Numbered from the stretch's first letter, positions 33,660 to 42,044 are shown. The stretch is DNA of 64,000 nucleotides from Cereibacter_A azotoformans (GCF_003050905.1 NZ_QAOT01000009.1), one strand, 5' to 3'. The notes: a model not told the origin generated them from the letters alone. A program made the numbers and translations.

Positions 33660-34927
33660 CAGCCGGGTATCCTCCTGATCTGCGCGCCGCAGGCGCTCAG
33701 TTTCTCTTCCACCCTCTCATAGCCGCGGTCGAGGTGATAGACGCGGCTCACGACCGTCTCGCCCTCGGCGGCCAGCCCGGCGAGGATGAGGCTCACCGAG
33801 GCCCGCAGGTCCGTGGCCATCACGGGCGCACCCCGCAGCTTCTCGACGCCGCTCACCCTGGCCGTCCCGCCATGCACCTCGATCCGCGCCCCCATCCGGG
33901 TCAGTTCGGGAGCGTGCATGAATCGGTTCTCGAAGATCTTCTCCTCAAGCACCGACGTGCCCTCGGCCGTGCACAGCAGCGCCATCATCTGCGCCTGCAG
34001 GTCGGTCGGGAAGCCGGGGAACGGCTCGGTCGTGACATCGACCGCCTTCACCCGGCCGTTCCGGCGCGCGACGCGCAGCCCGCGCTCGGTCTCCTCGACC
34101 GAGATGCCGGCCGCGTCGAGCTTTTCGCAGAAGGCGCCGACCAGTTCGATCCGCCCGCCGAGGAGTTCCACCTCGCCGCCGCAGATCGCGGGCGCGAGCA
34201 TGTAGGTGCCCAGCTCGATCCGGTCGGTCACCACGGGATGCGTCGCCCCGCCCAGCCGGTCCACGCCCTGCACGGTGATGGTCGCGCTGCCCTCGCCCTC
34301 GATCTGCGCCCCCATCCGCCGCAGGCAGCGGGCGAGATCGACGATCTCGGGCTCGCGCGCGGCGTTCTCGAGCACGGTCGTCCCTTTGGCCAGCGTCGCC
34401 GCCATCAGGGCATTTTCCGTGGCGCCGACCGACACGATGGGGAAGGCCACCCGGGCGCCCCGCAGCCCGCCGGCCGGTGCCTTGGCGTGGATGTAGCCAT
34501 CGCGCAGGTCGAGGTCGGCGCCCATCGCCTCGAGGGCCTTCAGATGCAGGTCCACCGGCCGCGCCCCGATGGCGCAGCCGCCGGGCAGCGACACGACCGC
34601 ATGGCCGTCGCGCGCCAGCATCGGCCCGAGCACGAGGATCGAGGCCCGCATCTTGCGCACGATGTCATAATCCGCGCGATGATCCGTCAGCGCGTGCGAC
34701 GAGAGCGCGAGCACCTGCCCGCCCTGCAGGCTGGCCACCTCGGCCCCGAGCGACTGCAGAAGCTGGGTCATGGTGCGAATGTCCGAGAGCCTCGGCGCGT
34801 TGGTCAGCGTGAGCGGCTCGTCCGAGAGCAGCGTCGCGGGCATCAGCGCGAGGCACGCGTTCTTCGCCCCCGCGATCGGGATCTGCCCCCGCAGCTCGCC
34901 GTTGCCCTTCACCAGAATCGAATCCAT
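33659..34927 (-). CDS. murA: UDP-N-acetylglucosamine 1-carboxyvinyltransferase
   Basis: A 422-residue cytoplasmic enzyme adding enolpyruvyl to UDP-GlcNAc, the first committed peptidoglycan step. The start is MDSILVKGNGELRGQIPIAG, KNA is at 22-24, the catalytic Cys is C118 in LPGGCAIGARPVD, and the C-terminal DRGYERVEEKL is typical. With Cys (not Asp) in the loop it should be fosfomycin-sensitive by family rule. It is followed by DUF2948. Confidence 0.97.
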   Translation of the reverse strand: MDSILVKGNGELRGQIPIAGAKNACLALMPATLLSDEPLTLTNAPRLSDIRTMTQLLQSLGAEVASLQGGQVLALSSHALTDHRADYDIVRKMRASILVLGPMLARDGHAVVSLPGGCAIGARPVDLHLKALEAMGADLDLRDGYIHAKAPAGGLRGARVAFPIVSVGATENALMAATLAKGTTVLENAAREPEIVDLARCLRRMGAQIEGEGSATITVQGVDRLGGATHPVVTDRIELGTYMLAPAICGGEVELLGGRIELVGAFCEKLDAAGISVEETERGLRVARRNGRVKAVDVTTEPFPGFPTDLQAQMMALLCTAEGTSVLEEKIFENRFMHAPELTRMGARIEVHGGTARVSGVEKLRGAPVMATDLRASVSLILAGLAAEGETVVSRVYHLDRGYERVEEKLSACGAQIRRIPG

Positions 34928-34937
34928 CCGCCTGCCC

Positions 34938-35132
34938 TCATTCCGGCGCGTCTTCGGGTCCCGCCTCGCGGGCCGCGCGCGCCTTTGCCTGTGCCTTGCG
35001 CCGGGCCATATTGGCCTTCAGCGCCGCCTTCAACCGGTCTTCGCGGCTCTCTGCCGCAGGCCCCTTCGCCCCCGGCGAAGCCTTGCCGCCCGTGGCGCCC
35101 TGCGGCGCCTGATCCTTCGCCTTTCCGCTCAT
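34938..35132 (-). CDS. Small basic protein upstream of murA
   Basis: A 64-residue, Ala/Lys/Arg-rich protein (MSGKAKDQAPQGATGG..., then REDRLKAALKANMARRKAQ) with a disordered N-terminus and one amphipathic helix. It ends 10 nt before murA. Similar small ORFs are found before murA in Rhodobacterales. Function unknown. Confidence 0.75.
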   Translation of the reverse strand: MSGKAKDQAPQGATGGKASPGAKGPAAESREDRLKAALKANMARRKAQAKARAAREAGPEDAPE

Positions 35133-35233
35133 GGCGCCTTTCGTAACGCAGCGACAAAAAAGCGTCCAGTTGGCCCTTGCACGACGGTCGGATTGCGTCT
35201 AATCACCCGCCACGCCCGGCAGGGGCATCCGAC

Positions 35234-35308
<75 letters not shown>

Positions 35309-35327
35309 CCATCCACCACGATGGACG

Positions 35328-35363
35328 AAGAAAAGCCCAGCAAAAGCAAGCACTTGCTGGGCT
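35328..35363 (-). terminator. Terminator of the HNH gene
   Basis: On the minus strand AGCCCAGCAA (35363-35354) and TTGCTGGGCT (35343-35334) form a 10-bp stem with a 10-nt loop, followed by TTTTC. It closes the leftward HNH transcription unit, just past the tRNA. Confidence 0.72.
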
Positions 35364-35455
35364 CATCACTCTCTCGCACCAGCGTCTGATGTCGATCAAG
35401 GGAGAGGCCGAGAGTCCGTTTGAACGCTCGGCGGTAAAAATATTACCGACTCACG

Positions 35456-35959
35456 TCAGGCAGCCTCCTTCAGGCCATTCATGATGGCGACATGCGACAC
35501 ACCGAGGATGGCGCCGATCCTGCGGAAAGTGAGACCGGTCAACCTGAGCCTTGACGCCTCGCCACGGTCGAACCGCTGAGCGCAGCGGACATACCTGCCG
35601 TTCCGCACTGCGTCGGCATGGTTCTCGATCATCGTGCCCCAGCGCAAGTTCGAGGCGCGGTTGTCGCTCTTCACGTCATTGCCGTGGAGGACCATGCACC
35701 CAGGGAACGGAGGCGGACCGTTGAAAGCCTCGCAGATCAGGCGGTGGACTCCTATCTTCTTGCTGCCATGCGAGACCCTGACGTAGCCGCGGCTATCAGG
35801 TGAGAGCGCGAGCTCGTAGCCGGCCTTCCACTGCGCACCGCCACGTCGCCCCTTCACCCTCGCGGCGTCGATGGTCCGGCGGATCCGGCCGTCAGAGCTG
35901 ACTTCATGCTCAGTCGAGAACCACGATGGCACAGGCCGCCATTCCACGTTGCAGTCCAT
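35456..35959 (-). CDS. NUMOD4/HNH endonuclease-like protein
   Basis: A 167-residue protein. Residues 5-25 (WRPVPSWFSTEHEVSSDGRI) resemble the NUMOD4 DNA-binding motif; residues about 70-115 form an HNH module (VHRLICEAFNGPPPFPG, VLHGNDVKSDNRASNLRWGT). The tail (LTGLTFRRIGAILGVSHVAI) looks like a helix-turn-helix. Start ATG 35959 follows GGAGG at 5 nt; an upstream TTG is worse. Such proteins are homing-type or phage HNH nucleases. It is divergent from the methyltransferase unit. Confidence 0.85.
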   Translation of the reverse strand: MDCNVEWRPVPSWFSTEHEVSSDGRIRRTIDAARVKGRRGGAQWKAGYELALSPDSRGYVRVSHGSKKIGVHRLICEAFNGPPPFPGCMVLHGNDVKSDNRASNLRWGTMIENHADAVRNGRYVRCAQRFDRGEASRLRLTGLTFRRIGAILGVSHVAIMNGLKEAA

Positions 35960-36232
35960 GGACACCTCCAAAGTTGAAGTGTCCAAGGGTTACCAAGGTG
36001 GGGCGAAATCACGGCCGGATCGGCCCAAGGCTCCAGCGTCACGACTATTTCGGCAAAATCGTGTCGAGGTGGTCATTCCGCATGACCGCGAGAGATCAAA
36101 TCGCCACAAGGTAGGAACAAAGTTAGAACTTGATTGTAATGACCTGTTGTCATCCAGACGCAGCCGGTGCAGAATCCGCCGAAAAATCTGGGGTGAAGAA
36201 CCGCGCCACAGGGACTTACAAGGAGATCAATC

Positions 36233-36268
36233 ATGACCAACACGCTTACCAAGCGCGCGCCATGCTGA
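36233..36268 (+). CDS. 11-codon leader ORF overlapping the methyltransferase start
   Basis: ATG 36233 follows a good AAGGAGATCAATC Shine-Dalgarno and encodes MTNTLTKRAPC, stopping at 36268 inside the start region of the methyltransferase (ATGCTGA). The methyltransferase ATG at 36262 has no convincing ribosome-binding site of its own, so its translation is likely coupled to this leader. No homology evidence for the peptide itself. Confidence 0.5.
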   Translation: MTNTLTKRAPC

Positions 36269-37239
36269 CGATCCTTGACCTGTTCAGTGGTGCCGGTGGA
36301 CTGAGCCTCGGGTTTCATGCCGCTGGGTACAAGACTGTCGCGGCCGTCGAGGTCGCGCCGGATGCTTGCGCCACATACCGCGCCGCCTTCCCGGACGTCG
36401 AAATGCTCGAGAAGGACATCAAGACGATCGATTTCACAAAGTATAGCGGCGACGTCGACGTGGTGATCGGTGGGCCGCCGTGCCAGCCGTTCTCGACGGG
36501 CGGGAAGCGCATGGGCGCGAAGGATCTGCGCGACATGCTGCCAGAGTTCGTGCGCGTCGTCCTTCAGGTGCGTCCGAAGGCCTTCCTGATGGAAAACGTC
36601 GCTGGGCTGGCCGGAGCACGCCACGCGCCATACCTGCGCGAGGTGTTCCAGCCTCTCTTCAACTTGTACGATATCGAGGGTCCGCGCTTGGTCAACGCGG
36701 CCGACTACGGCGTCCCGCAGAAGCGCAAGAGGATTCTCATGACGGGGATCCGCAAGGGGGAAGGCGGGGAGTTCTGCCTGCCGGATGCTGGCGAGCACGT
36801 TCCGGTCTCGGAAGTAGTCGGACCGAATGCAATCGGGACCCCGAACAGAAGCAAGGTTGTATACGCGAAAACGCCGGACCTTCGTCCATCACCCTACGAC
36901 GGACAGATGTTCAACGGCGGCGGCCGTCCCCTGAATATGAATGCTCCGGCGCACACGATCCTGGCCAGCTGCGGCGGCAACAAGACGCCGTTCATCGACA
37001 TCGGCACCCACGTCCCTGGCTACCATCAGCATCTGATGAAGGGAGGCAAGCCTCGGGTCGGCGATCTGCCGGACGCACGTCGACTGACGCCAGAAGAATG
37101 CGCGGCTATCCAGACGTTCCCTGCCGACCATCCGTTCCAGGGGGCGCGGTCCAGCATCTACACACAAGTCGGTAACGCCGTTCCGCCGAAGCTTGCGCAC
37201 GTAGCCGCCGTGGCAATGGCCGAGGCCCTCGGCTGCTGA
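36262..37239 (+). CDS. DNA (cytosine-5)-methyltransferase
   Basis: A 325-residue type II m5C methyltransferase. Motif I is FSGAGG at residues 8-13, motif IV is GGPPCQPFS with nucleophile C74, motif VI is ENV at 111-113, motif VIII is QKRKRILMTGIR; the target-recognition region is around residues 175-255, and motifs IX-X are DARRLTPEECAAIQTFP and YTQVGNAVPP. An in-frame longer start exists, but motif I would then be unusually far in. It is convergent with the adjacent nuclease gene, one base between the stops, as expected for a restriction-modification pair. Confidence 0.93.
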   Translation: MLTILDLFSGAGGLSLGFHAAGYKTVAAVEVAPDACATYRAAFPDVEMLEKDIKTIDFTKYSGDVDVVIGGPPCQPFSTGGKRMGAKDLRDMLPEFVRVVLQVRPKAFLMENVAGLAGARHAPYLREVFQPLFNLYDIEGPRLVNAADYGVPQKRKRILMTGIRKGEGGEFCLPDAGEHVPVSEVVGPNAIGTPNRSKVVYAKTPDLRPSPYDGQMFNGGGRPLNMNAPAHTILASCGGNKTPFIDIGTHVPGYHQHLMKGGKPRVGDLPDARRLTPEECAAIQTFPADHPFQGARSSIYTQVGNAVPPKLAHVAAVAMAEALGC

Positions 37240-37240
37240 T

Positions 37241-38326
37241 CTACTTCATGACCAAACCGTGCGCCTCGAGCGCATCGACGTAGTCGTTCACGCGAGCCAG
37301 ATCGAACTGCTTGGTCGAAAGAAGCTGATACATAGATCGCAAAGCCGAAGCTCGTGTCGGCTTCTGGAGAAAGGCCATCGCGACATGCAAGAAGGCCTTA
37401 AGATCGAGGACGCTGATGTCGGCGGGCAGCCCGGTGATACCTGTGGTGTCCGAAATGGCTCCGCCGGAGACTGACGCAAGCACGTGAATGCGGCGAAGGG
37501 CGCCGTCGCGTGCCGACACCAGCGCCTGCTCCGCCTTCGATGTCCATGCATTGGCCGTCACTTCGAAGGCCTCTATCGTAGACCCGCGCTGCCGGATCTG
37601 AACGTCGCCAGACACCTTCGATGTGGCGTCTGTCGCATTCAGTGATTTCGTATCGGCCTTAAATCCATTTATGCCTCCGGCGCCGAACTCTTCGATGGCC
37701 GCCTCCATGACTGCAGCCGCCAGATATTGCTGGTAGCATCCTTGAGACGGACGATCGAGCAGGTCATTTACCAGCGCGACCACCTTTCCAAAATCGAGGG
37801 CGCCCTGATCTATATCCGGCATGGGCTTCACAGGCTTCGACATCGCCGCCAGGTTCGCCGCTACGTAATCGAAGGCAGCGCGCAGCTCTGCTTCACCCTT
37901 GCCGCGCGTCCACTCCAGAAACTCGTCGTATTCTCCAACGACGCCTCGCACCAGATTCTTGAAGTTCTTTCCGATGCTCTGATAGGCGTCCTTCGTCGAT
38001 GAAACGTGGTTCGCGTTCAGAAGGGTGAAAAGGCGCTTCCCGCAGTCTCGCGCGCCCTCAACAGCCAGCGTAAGGTCGATATCTGGGTCCCTTGTAACGA
38101 GCGCGAACGCCGTCTGGATCAGGACGACTTCTCGATATGCCTTACCCTTCCTCGTCGCTATGATCACATCGAGTAATGAAATGACATGCTGACCTAGCAA
38201 TTCCTTGGAATGGTCTATCGCGGAAGCTGCAAGAACGGGATCAGCGAGAAACGAGAGGAATGTCTCACGTATGAGATCAGACGCCATGTGACCGAAATGG
38301 TCATCCTTGATTTTCTTTTTTGACAT
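37241..38326 (-). CDS. Restriction endonuclease, SacI-like family
   Basis: A 361-residue protein. The first half is helical (DHSKELLGQHVISLLDVI, RKGKAYREVVLIQTAFALV, DIDLTLAVEGARDCGKRLFTLLN), and the second half has KVSGDVQIRQRGSTIEAFEVTA, a D...E-x-T arrangement that could be a PD-(D/E)XK-type site. It resembles SacI-family nucleases; SacI cuts GAGCTC. Start ATG 38326 was chosen over an upstream TTG frame. Lying tail-to-tail with a cytosine methyltransferase supports a type II restriction-modification pair; the recognition site is not proven. Confidence 0.72.
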   Translation of the reverse strand: MSKKKIKDDHFGHMASDLIRETFLSFLADPVLAASAIDHSKELLGQHVISLLDVIIATRKGKAYREVVLIQTAFALVTRDPDIDLTLAVEGARDCGKRLFTLLNANHVSSTKDAYQSIGKNFKNLVRGVVGEYDEFLEWTRGKGEAELRAAFDYVAANLAAMSKPVKPMPDIDQGALDFGKVVALVNDLLDRPSQGCYQQYLAAAVMEAAIEEFGAGGINGFKADTKSLNATDATSKVSGDVQIRQRGSTIEAFEVTANAWTSKAEQALVSARDGALRRIHVLASVSGGAISDTTGITGLPADISVLDLKAFLHVAMAFLQKPTRASALRSMYQLLSTKQFDLARVNDYVDALEAHGLVMK

Positions 38327-38427
38327 GCGGCACCGATTGAGTTCGATGCGAGATTGCTGGACATCAATGAACCACAAGTCAAGTCTATCCAGTCGTGACG
38401 AGGATCTTTGCGCTGCCGCTTAACAGA

Positions 38428-38694
38428 TCAAAGCAGACCGAACGGATCCTTCCCGCGTCGCATGACATACTCGACTTCGTGCATGGGGATCCCCCGCGCC
38501 TCGCCGGCGAGCCAGCGAGCGGTCCGGAGCACCCGCTCCTCGGTCCGCAGCTCATACCACGATTTCCGGATCGCCGAAGCGATCATCAGGACCGCCGCCT
38601 CCAGTTCATCGCGGGTGGTGGCGGCCGCGGCGGCCGCTCTTCCTTCGGTCAGCGACGGTGCCGGCGCCGCGACCGCCTTTACGCGCTTCGCCAT
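38428..38694 (-). CDS. Hypothetical phage protein, 88 aa
   Basis: An Ala-rich N-terminus (KRVKAVAAPAPSLTEGRAAAA) followed by a helical body (RDELEAAVLMIASAIRKSWYEL and EERVLRTARWLAGEARGIPM). No family recognised. Its ATG overlaps the stop of the upstream gene at 38694 by one base, so it is co-translated with it. Confidence 0.68.
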   Translation of the reverse strand: MAKRVKAVAAPAPSLTEGRAAAAAATTRDELEAAVLMIASAIRKSWYELRTEERVLRTARWLAGEARGIPMHEVEYVMRRGKDPFGLL

Positions 38695-39212
38695 CACGCC
38701 ACCTCCTCGATCGCCTCGACGGTGGCGCGGTGCGGGGGATTGATCGCATCGAAAGCGGAGAGCTTCGCATCCTCGATCTTCTTGTGCCACCCCTCCAGTC
38801 TTGTCCAGGCCATCTCGCCCTCACGGCGGATCGATGCCGCGTAGCCGCCGTACGGGCCTTTCACGACGCGGTATTCCTGGCGGAGGTGCTTCAGTGTCCA
38901 CATGGTGCGGCCCTCCTGCGTCCAGTTCTTCAAGCCGCAGAAGTTCCGGCGGCTCGCGAAGCGGTTCTTCGCCTCCCGGTCTCGCTGGTCGACCAGATAC
39001 TGCGGAATGCCTTCCATGCCTGCGGCGCACTCGCAGCCGACGGCAACCTCTCCAGGGAAGCGCGGGTGCGACATGAGGTGCGGGAAGCGGAGGAGCGTAC
39101 CGCAGACGTCGCACGGGACCCAGTCCTTCTTCTGGCGGCCCATATCGCCGACCGCGGTGCAGACCCAGCCGATGCGGGGGGCGCGGGGGTGGGTGGTGAA
39201 GAACGACATCAT
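38694..39212 (-). CDS. Hypothetical protein with zinc-ribbon-like cysteines
   Basis: A 172-residue protein. Residues 30-65 contain WVPCDVCGTLLRFPHLM and VAVGCECAAGMEG, a Cys-rich cluster that could bind zinc. The C-terminal half (TLKHLRQEYRVVKGPYGGYAAS, ARLEGWHKKIEDAKLSAF-like) has no recognised family. In the leftward hypothetical cluster of the phage left arm. Confidence 0.7.
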   Translation of the reverse strand: MMSFFTTHPRAPRIGWVCTAVGDMGRQKKDWVPCDVCGTLLRFPHLMSHPRFPGEVAVGCECAAGMEGIPQYLVDQRDREAKNRFASRRNFCGLKNWTQEGRTMWTLKHLRQEYRVVKGPYGGYAASIRREGEMAWTRLEGWHKKIEDAKLSAFDAINPPHRATVEAIEEVA

Positions 39213-39232
39213 GTGCTCCTATAGATCATGAA

Positions 39233-39260
39233 GTGGCGGCCCGCCGATAAGCGAGCCACC
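39233..39260. repeat. 28-bp intergenic repeat, copy 1
   Basis: GTGGCGGCCCGCCGATAAGC plus GAGCCACC, just downstream (minus strand) of the 117-aa gene's stop. It matches 39653-39680 except at two positions and can form a GGTGGC/GCCGCC stem. Confidence 0.8.
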
Positions 39261-39268
39261 AGGGAAGG

Positions 39269-39622
39269 TCAGGAGGCGACGGAGAAGATGGGGCCACCTC
39301 CGGTCGGCGCACGGCGCGTGACGTCGATAGGTGCGTCGCGTCCGACGATCTCGCCGTCGACGACATCCCACGTGACCCAGCGCTCGATGCCGCCGAAGCC
39401 ATCGGGGTAGGCGCGGGTCTCGCTGTGTCCCGCGATGCGGAAGCCGGGGCCGGTGAGGTGCGTCCAGTCCGCGTCGACGAGGTCATCGATGTACGACGCT
39501 TTGACAGTGATCGTGCCGCATCCGCATCGCGAGATGTGGTGCTCGATGGAGTAGATGACGTCCCCGCCGGACGCCGCGGCGATGAGCGCAGTCAGCAGCT
39601 CGAGGAATTTCGGTGCAGTCAT
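39269..39622 (-). CDS. Hypothetical phage protein, paralogue A
   Basis: A 117-residue protein related to its upstream neighbour (39689-40171): both have an N-terminal LLTALI / LLSKLIADT-type helix, then W-x-HLTGPG (DADWTHLTGPGFRIAGH here, ECWAHLTGPGICLDGY there), followed by WVTWDVVDGEI / WVTWCVADGEI. It lacks the C-terminal extension of the neighbour. Tandem duplication is clear, with a matching flanking repeat. Function unknown. Confidence 0.75.
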   Translation of the reverse strand: MTAPKFLELLTALIAAASGGDVIYSIEHHISRCGCGTITVKASYIDDLVDADWTHLTGPGFRIAGHSETRAYPDGFGGIERWVTWDVVDGEIVGRDAPIDVTRRAPTGGGPIFSVAS

Positions 39623-39652
39623 TGTGCCTCTCCGATGTGCAGGTGATGATGG

Positions 39653-39680
39653 GTGGCGGCCCGCCGATGAGCGAGCCGCC
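39653..39680. repeat. 28-bp intergenic repeat, copy 2
   Basis: GTGGCGGCCCGCCGATGAGC plus GAGCCGCC, at the same position behind paralogue B as copy 1 is behind paralogue A. Confidence 0.8.
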
Positions 39681-39688
39681 GATGGATG

Positions 39689-40171
39689 TCAGGCGAGGAT
39701 GTGGGCGTCGCTCTTCACGCCGGGGATCTCGCGGGCGGCACGTTCGGCATCGTGGGCGGCACGTTCGGCATCGTGGGCGGCACGTTCGGCGGCTGCGATC
39801 ATGGAAATCGCCGCCACCAGCTCCTCGTCGGTGGCGGTGCCGACGAGTGTCGCGGCGCCAGCGCAGATCTCCCCGTCCGCCACGCACCACGTCACCCAGT
39901 GCTCGGTGCGGTCGGTGCTTTCGGGGCGGTCGGTCTCGTACGTATAGATCCCGGAGTCGCAGTACCCATCGAGACAGATCCCTGGGCCAGTGAGGTGCGC
40001 CCAGCACTCATACGGATCCGTGTAGCAGTGATATTCATCGTAGGTCGCCGTCAGCGTGACCTTGCCGTCGCCGTGCTCGTCGATCTCAGCGTCGATCCAG
40101 TAGGTGTAGTCGTCGCCCTCAGTATCGGCGATGAGCTTGGAGAGGAGCGTGGTGAATGCTTCGATTTTCAT
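39689..40171 (-). CDS. Hypothetical phage protein, paralogue B with heptad tail
   Basis: A 160-residue protein. Residues 1-105 are related to the protein at 39269 (shared HLTGPG and WVTW-x-VADGEI). Residues 110-150 form a helical tail ending in AERAAHD repeated twice plus AERAARE, a perfect heptad pattern. Start ATG 40171 has AAAGGTAG upstream; a CCGGAGGC/GCCTCCGG hairpin lies at 40192-40212 before it. Function unknown. Confidence 0.75.
   Translation of the reverse strand: MKIEAFTTLLSKLIADTEGDDYTYWIDAEIDEHGDGKVTLTATYDEYHCYTDPYECWAHLTGPGICLDGYCDSGIYTYETDRPESTDRTEHWVTWCVADGEICAGAATLVGTATDEELVAAISMIAAAERAAHDAERAAHDAERAAREIPGVKSDAHILA
39734..39793. repeat. 21-bp tandem repeat inside paralogue B
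   Basis: The unit GGCGGCACGTTCGGCATCGTG is present twice, followed by a partial third copy (GGCGGCACGTTCGGC). It encodes the AERAAHD heptads on the minus strand and is a likely site of slippage length change. Confidence 0.85.
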
Positions 40172-40346
40172 GATGTGTCTACCTTTCTGAGCCGGAGGCA
40201 CCGCGCCTCCGGTGATGAGAAGGATCGCCATGAATGTCGCATCATGGGATGCATGCCTGCGTAGCTTTTCAGCGTCCGGAGCCGCCAGAACGCGCAAAAA
40301 GGCCTTATTTTTCTGGAGTTAGCGGCTTCCGCTTTCGGCTGAATCG

Positions 40347-40357
40347 ACTTCCTGTTT
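40347..40357. promoter_or_regulatory. Operator half-site ACTTCCTGTTT
   Basis: An isolated copy of one arm of the inverted repeat at 40595-40627, in the 480-bp gap between divergent genes (40171 leftward and 40653 rightward). The gap otherwise holds a hairpin GGCCCGC-CGAA-GCGGGCC (40393-40410) and no convincing gene. Confidence 0.5.
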
Positions 40358-40594
40358 TTCCGGGCAGGGCGATCGCGGTGTCGGAATGGAAAGGCCCGCC
40401 GAAGCGGGCCATGCTGGTTCACGAGCGAGGAGAAGGCACCCACACCAGCTGCGGAGGTTTTGGCATGTGACGGCACTCACCGCTGATCCGTCTCGCAGCT
40501 ATCCTTCCGGGCCCCTGCGCCGGGCTTACCACATGACAATAGCACCTCCTCGAACCAGACCGGCCGGACTGAAAAATTCTTCGGGCTAAAGTTG

Positions 40595-40627
40595 AAACAG
40601 GAAGTTGGCGGACCTAACTTCCTGTTT
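40595..40627. promoter_or_regulatory. Inverted-repeat operator before the 463-aa protein
   Basis: AAACAGGAAGTT (40595-40606) and AACTTCCTGTTT (40616-40627) are perfect 12-bp inverted arms around a 9-bp spacer, ending 25 nt before the proposed ATG at 40653. Single arms recur at 40347 and 49026. It looks like a binding site for a dimeric phage regulator. Confidence 0.75.
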
Positions 40628-40652
40628 GGGGGTTCTGGTGGGAGTGTTTGAG

Positions 40653-42044
40653 ATGACGAAGATGAAGGCGATGACAGGCGACGAGGTCATGGCGCAGTGC
40701 CACGAGATGCTCGGCCTGCCCCTCTGGGATGATGAGCGTGGCGGAGAAGGCCGGCGCAGCTGGCAGTCGGCGGCGGCGAAGTGGCTCAAGGTGCCGCCGA
40801 GCGTGATCAGCTCGGCCCGGGCTGATGGTGCGCCGCAGGCGCTGGCGGACAAGATCCGCGGAGCGGTCGCCGGCGCGCGCTTCATGGTGCAGTGTCACGA
40901 GATGCTCGGGCTTACTATGACAGCAGAGCAGCGCACCAGCGGCAAGGGATCTCACGGCTGGCAAGTCAAAGCGGCCGAGCGCCTCGGCCGTTCGGCCAGG
41001 GCGATCCGCGACGCGAAGGACGCTGGGCCATCCAGCGTCATGCTCGATGATCTTCAGAGCGCACTGATCGGACCGTCCCACGCCAGAAGCGTCGATGTGC
41101 TTTCGACGGAGGCCGGGCGCTGGGTGGTCGGTGAGCCGGAGACGCGGAAGCGCGGAGGGCGCACCGAGGCCGAGGCGGTCATCATGCACATGGGGTCACC
41201 GAGCTTCATAATGTATGCCGAGATGCAGCGGGGAGTGAGGCTCGAGACCCACTACCGGATCAAGTGGATCGATGACGCCGAGAAGTCGGATCCTGAGACG
41301 ATCCGCAGCCTAATCGCGACGGCTATGCGGAAGGCGCTCGACCGCATCACGGAGCAGCGCGTCGTCGCCGCAGAGATCAAGACGCGCATGAAGACGATCG
41401 ACATGGCGAGGAGGTTCGGCACAGATATTCCGGCGGAGGTCATCAAGGCGGTGCCCATGCTGGAGCTCGCGTGCGCCAGGCATGGCGCGACGAAGGCGGG
41501 ACTCGAGGCTGCCCTGGATGACATCGATGCGACGCGGGAGTATCTCGATATCGAGCAGGAGGATCTTCTGCAAGCGCGGTGGACCGACATGATCGCCGCG
41601 TTGGGATCGATCGATGTCGATATCGAGGCCATCCCCTCCGACAAGCTCCGCAACATCGCCCTCGTCGTCGACGCTGCGATCAAGGGGGCTGCGCACATCG
41701 GACGTGATCGCGGCAGGCTCGAATACGCCGCAAATCTGACGGAGCTCGGCCTCAGCTACATGGATGGCTCGAAGGGCGAGCTGCAGTACTTCGCGATGCT
41801 CGCAGCGAAGAAGTTGCGTCGGCGGTCGGTCAAGGAGATGGCGGCCGGAACGGAAGAGCAATCGACGCGGCTCAGCGTAACGAAGACGGCCCTGAAGGCC
41901 TATGCTCACGTAAATACGACCCGCGGGCAGGTCGAGGCGCCGAAGACCGAAAAGCAGCTAATCGACGAGCTCTACGCGTATGCGCAGGCCGAAGTCGACA
42001 GGCTGGGGATCGGACTGCCTAAGAAGCCGAAGCCCGCTGCGTGA
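40653..42044 (+). CDS. Phage protein with duplicated HTH-like N-terminal unit
   Basis: A 463-residue protein of no family I recognise. Two related units occupy residues about 8-75 and 76-135: each begins with CHEMLGL, then a W-Q-x-x-A-A-x-x-L helix (SWQSAAAKWLKVPPSVIS; GWQVKAAERLGRSARAI), the pattern of a sequence-specific HTH. The rest is mostly helical with HMGSPSFIMYAEMQRGV and a long acid/base-rich region. Start ATG 40653 follows GGGAG and leaves the inverted-repeat operator outside the gene. It may be a regulator that binds that operator (inference). Confidence 0.68.
   Translation: MTKMKAMTGDEVMAQCHEMLGLPLWDDERGGEGRRSWQSAAAKWLKVPPSVISSARADGAPQALADKIRGAVAGARFMVQCHEMLGLTMTAEQRTSGKGSHGWQVKAAERLGRSARAIRDAKDAGPSSVMLDDLQSALIGPSHARSVDVLSTEAGRWVVGEPETRKRGGRTEAEAVIMHMGSPSFIMYAEMQRGVRLETHYRIKWIDDAEKSDPETIRSLIATAMRKALDRITEQRVVAAEIKTRMKTIDMARRFGTDIPAEVIKAVPMLELACARHGATKAGLEAALDDIDATREYLDIEQEDLLQARWTDMIAALGSIDVDIEAIPSDKLRNIALVVDAAIKGAAHIGRDRGRLEYAANLTELGLSYMDGSKGELQYFAMLAAKKLRRRSVKEMAAGTEEQSTRLSVTKTALKAYAHVNTTRGQVEAPKTEKQLIDELYAYAQAEVDRLGIGLPKKPKPAA

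Noticed and set aside
39734..39793. Possible CRISPR array
   Set aside because: The repeats are in-frame coding heptads directly adjacent to each other, with no spacers and no cas genes.
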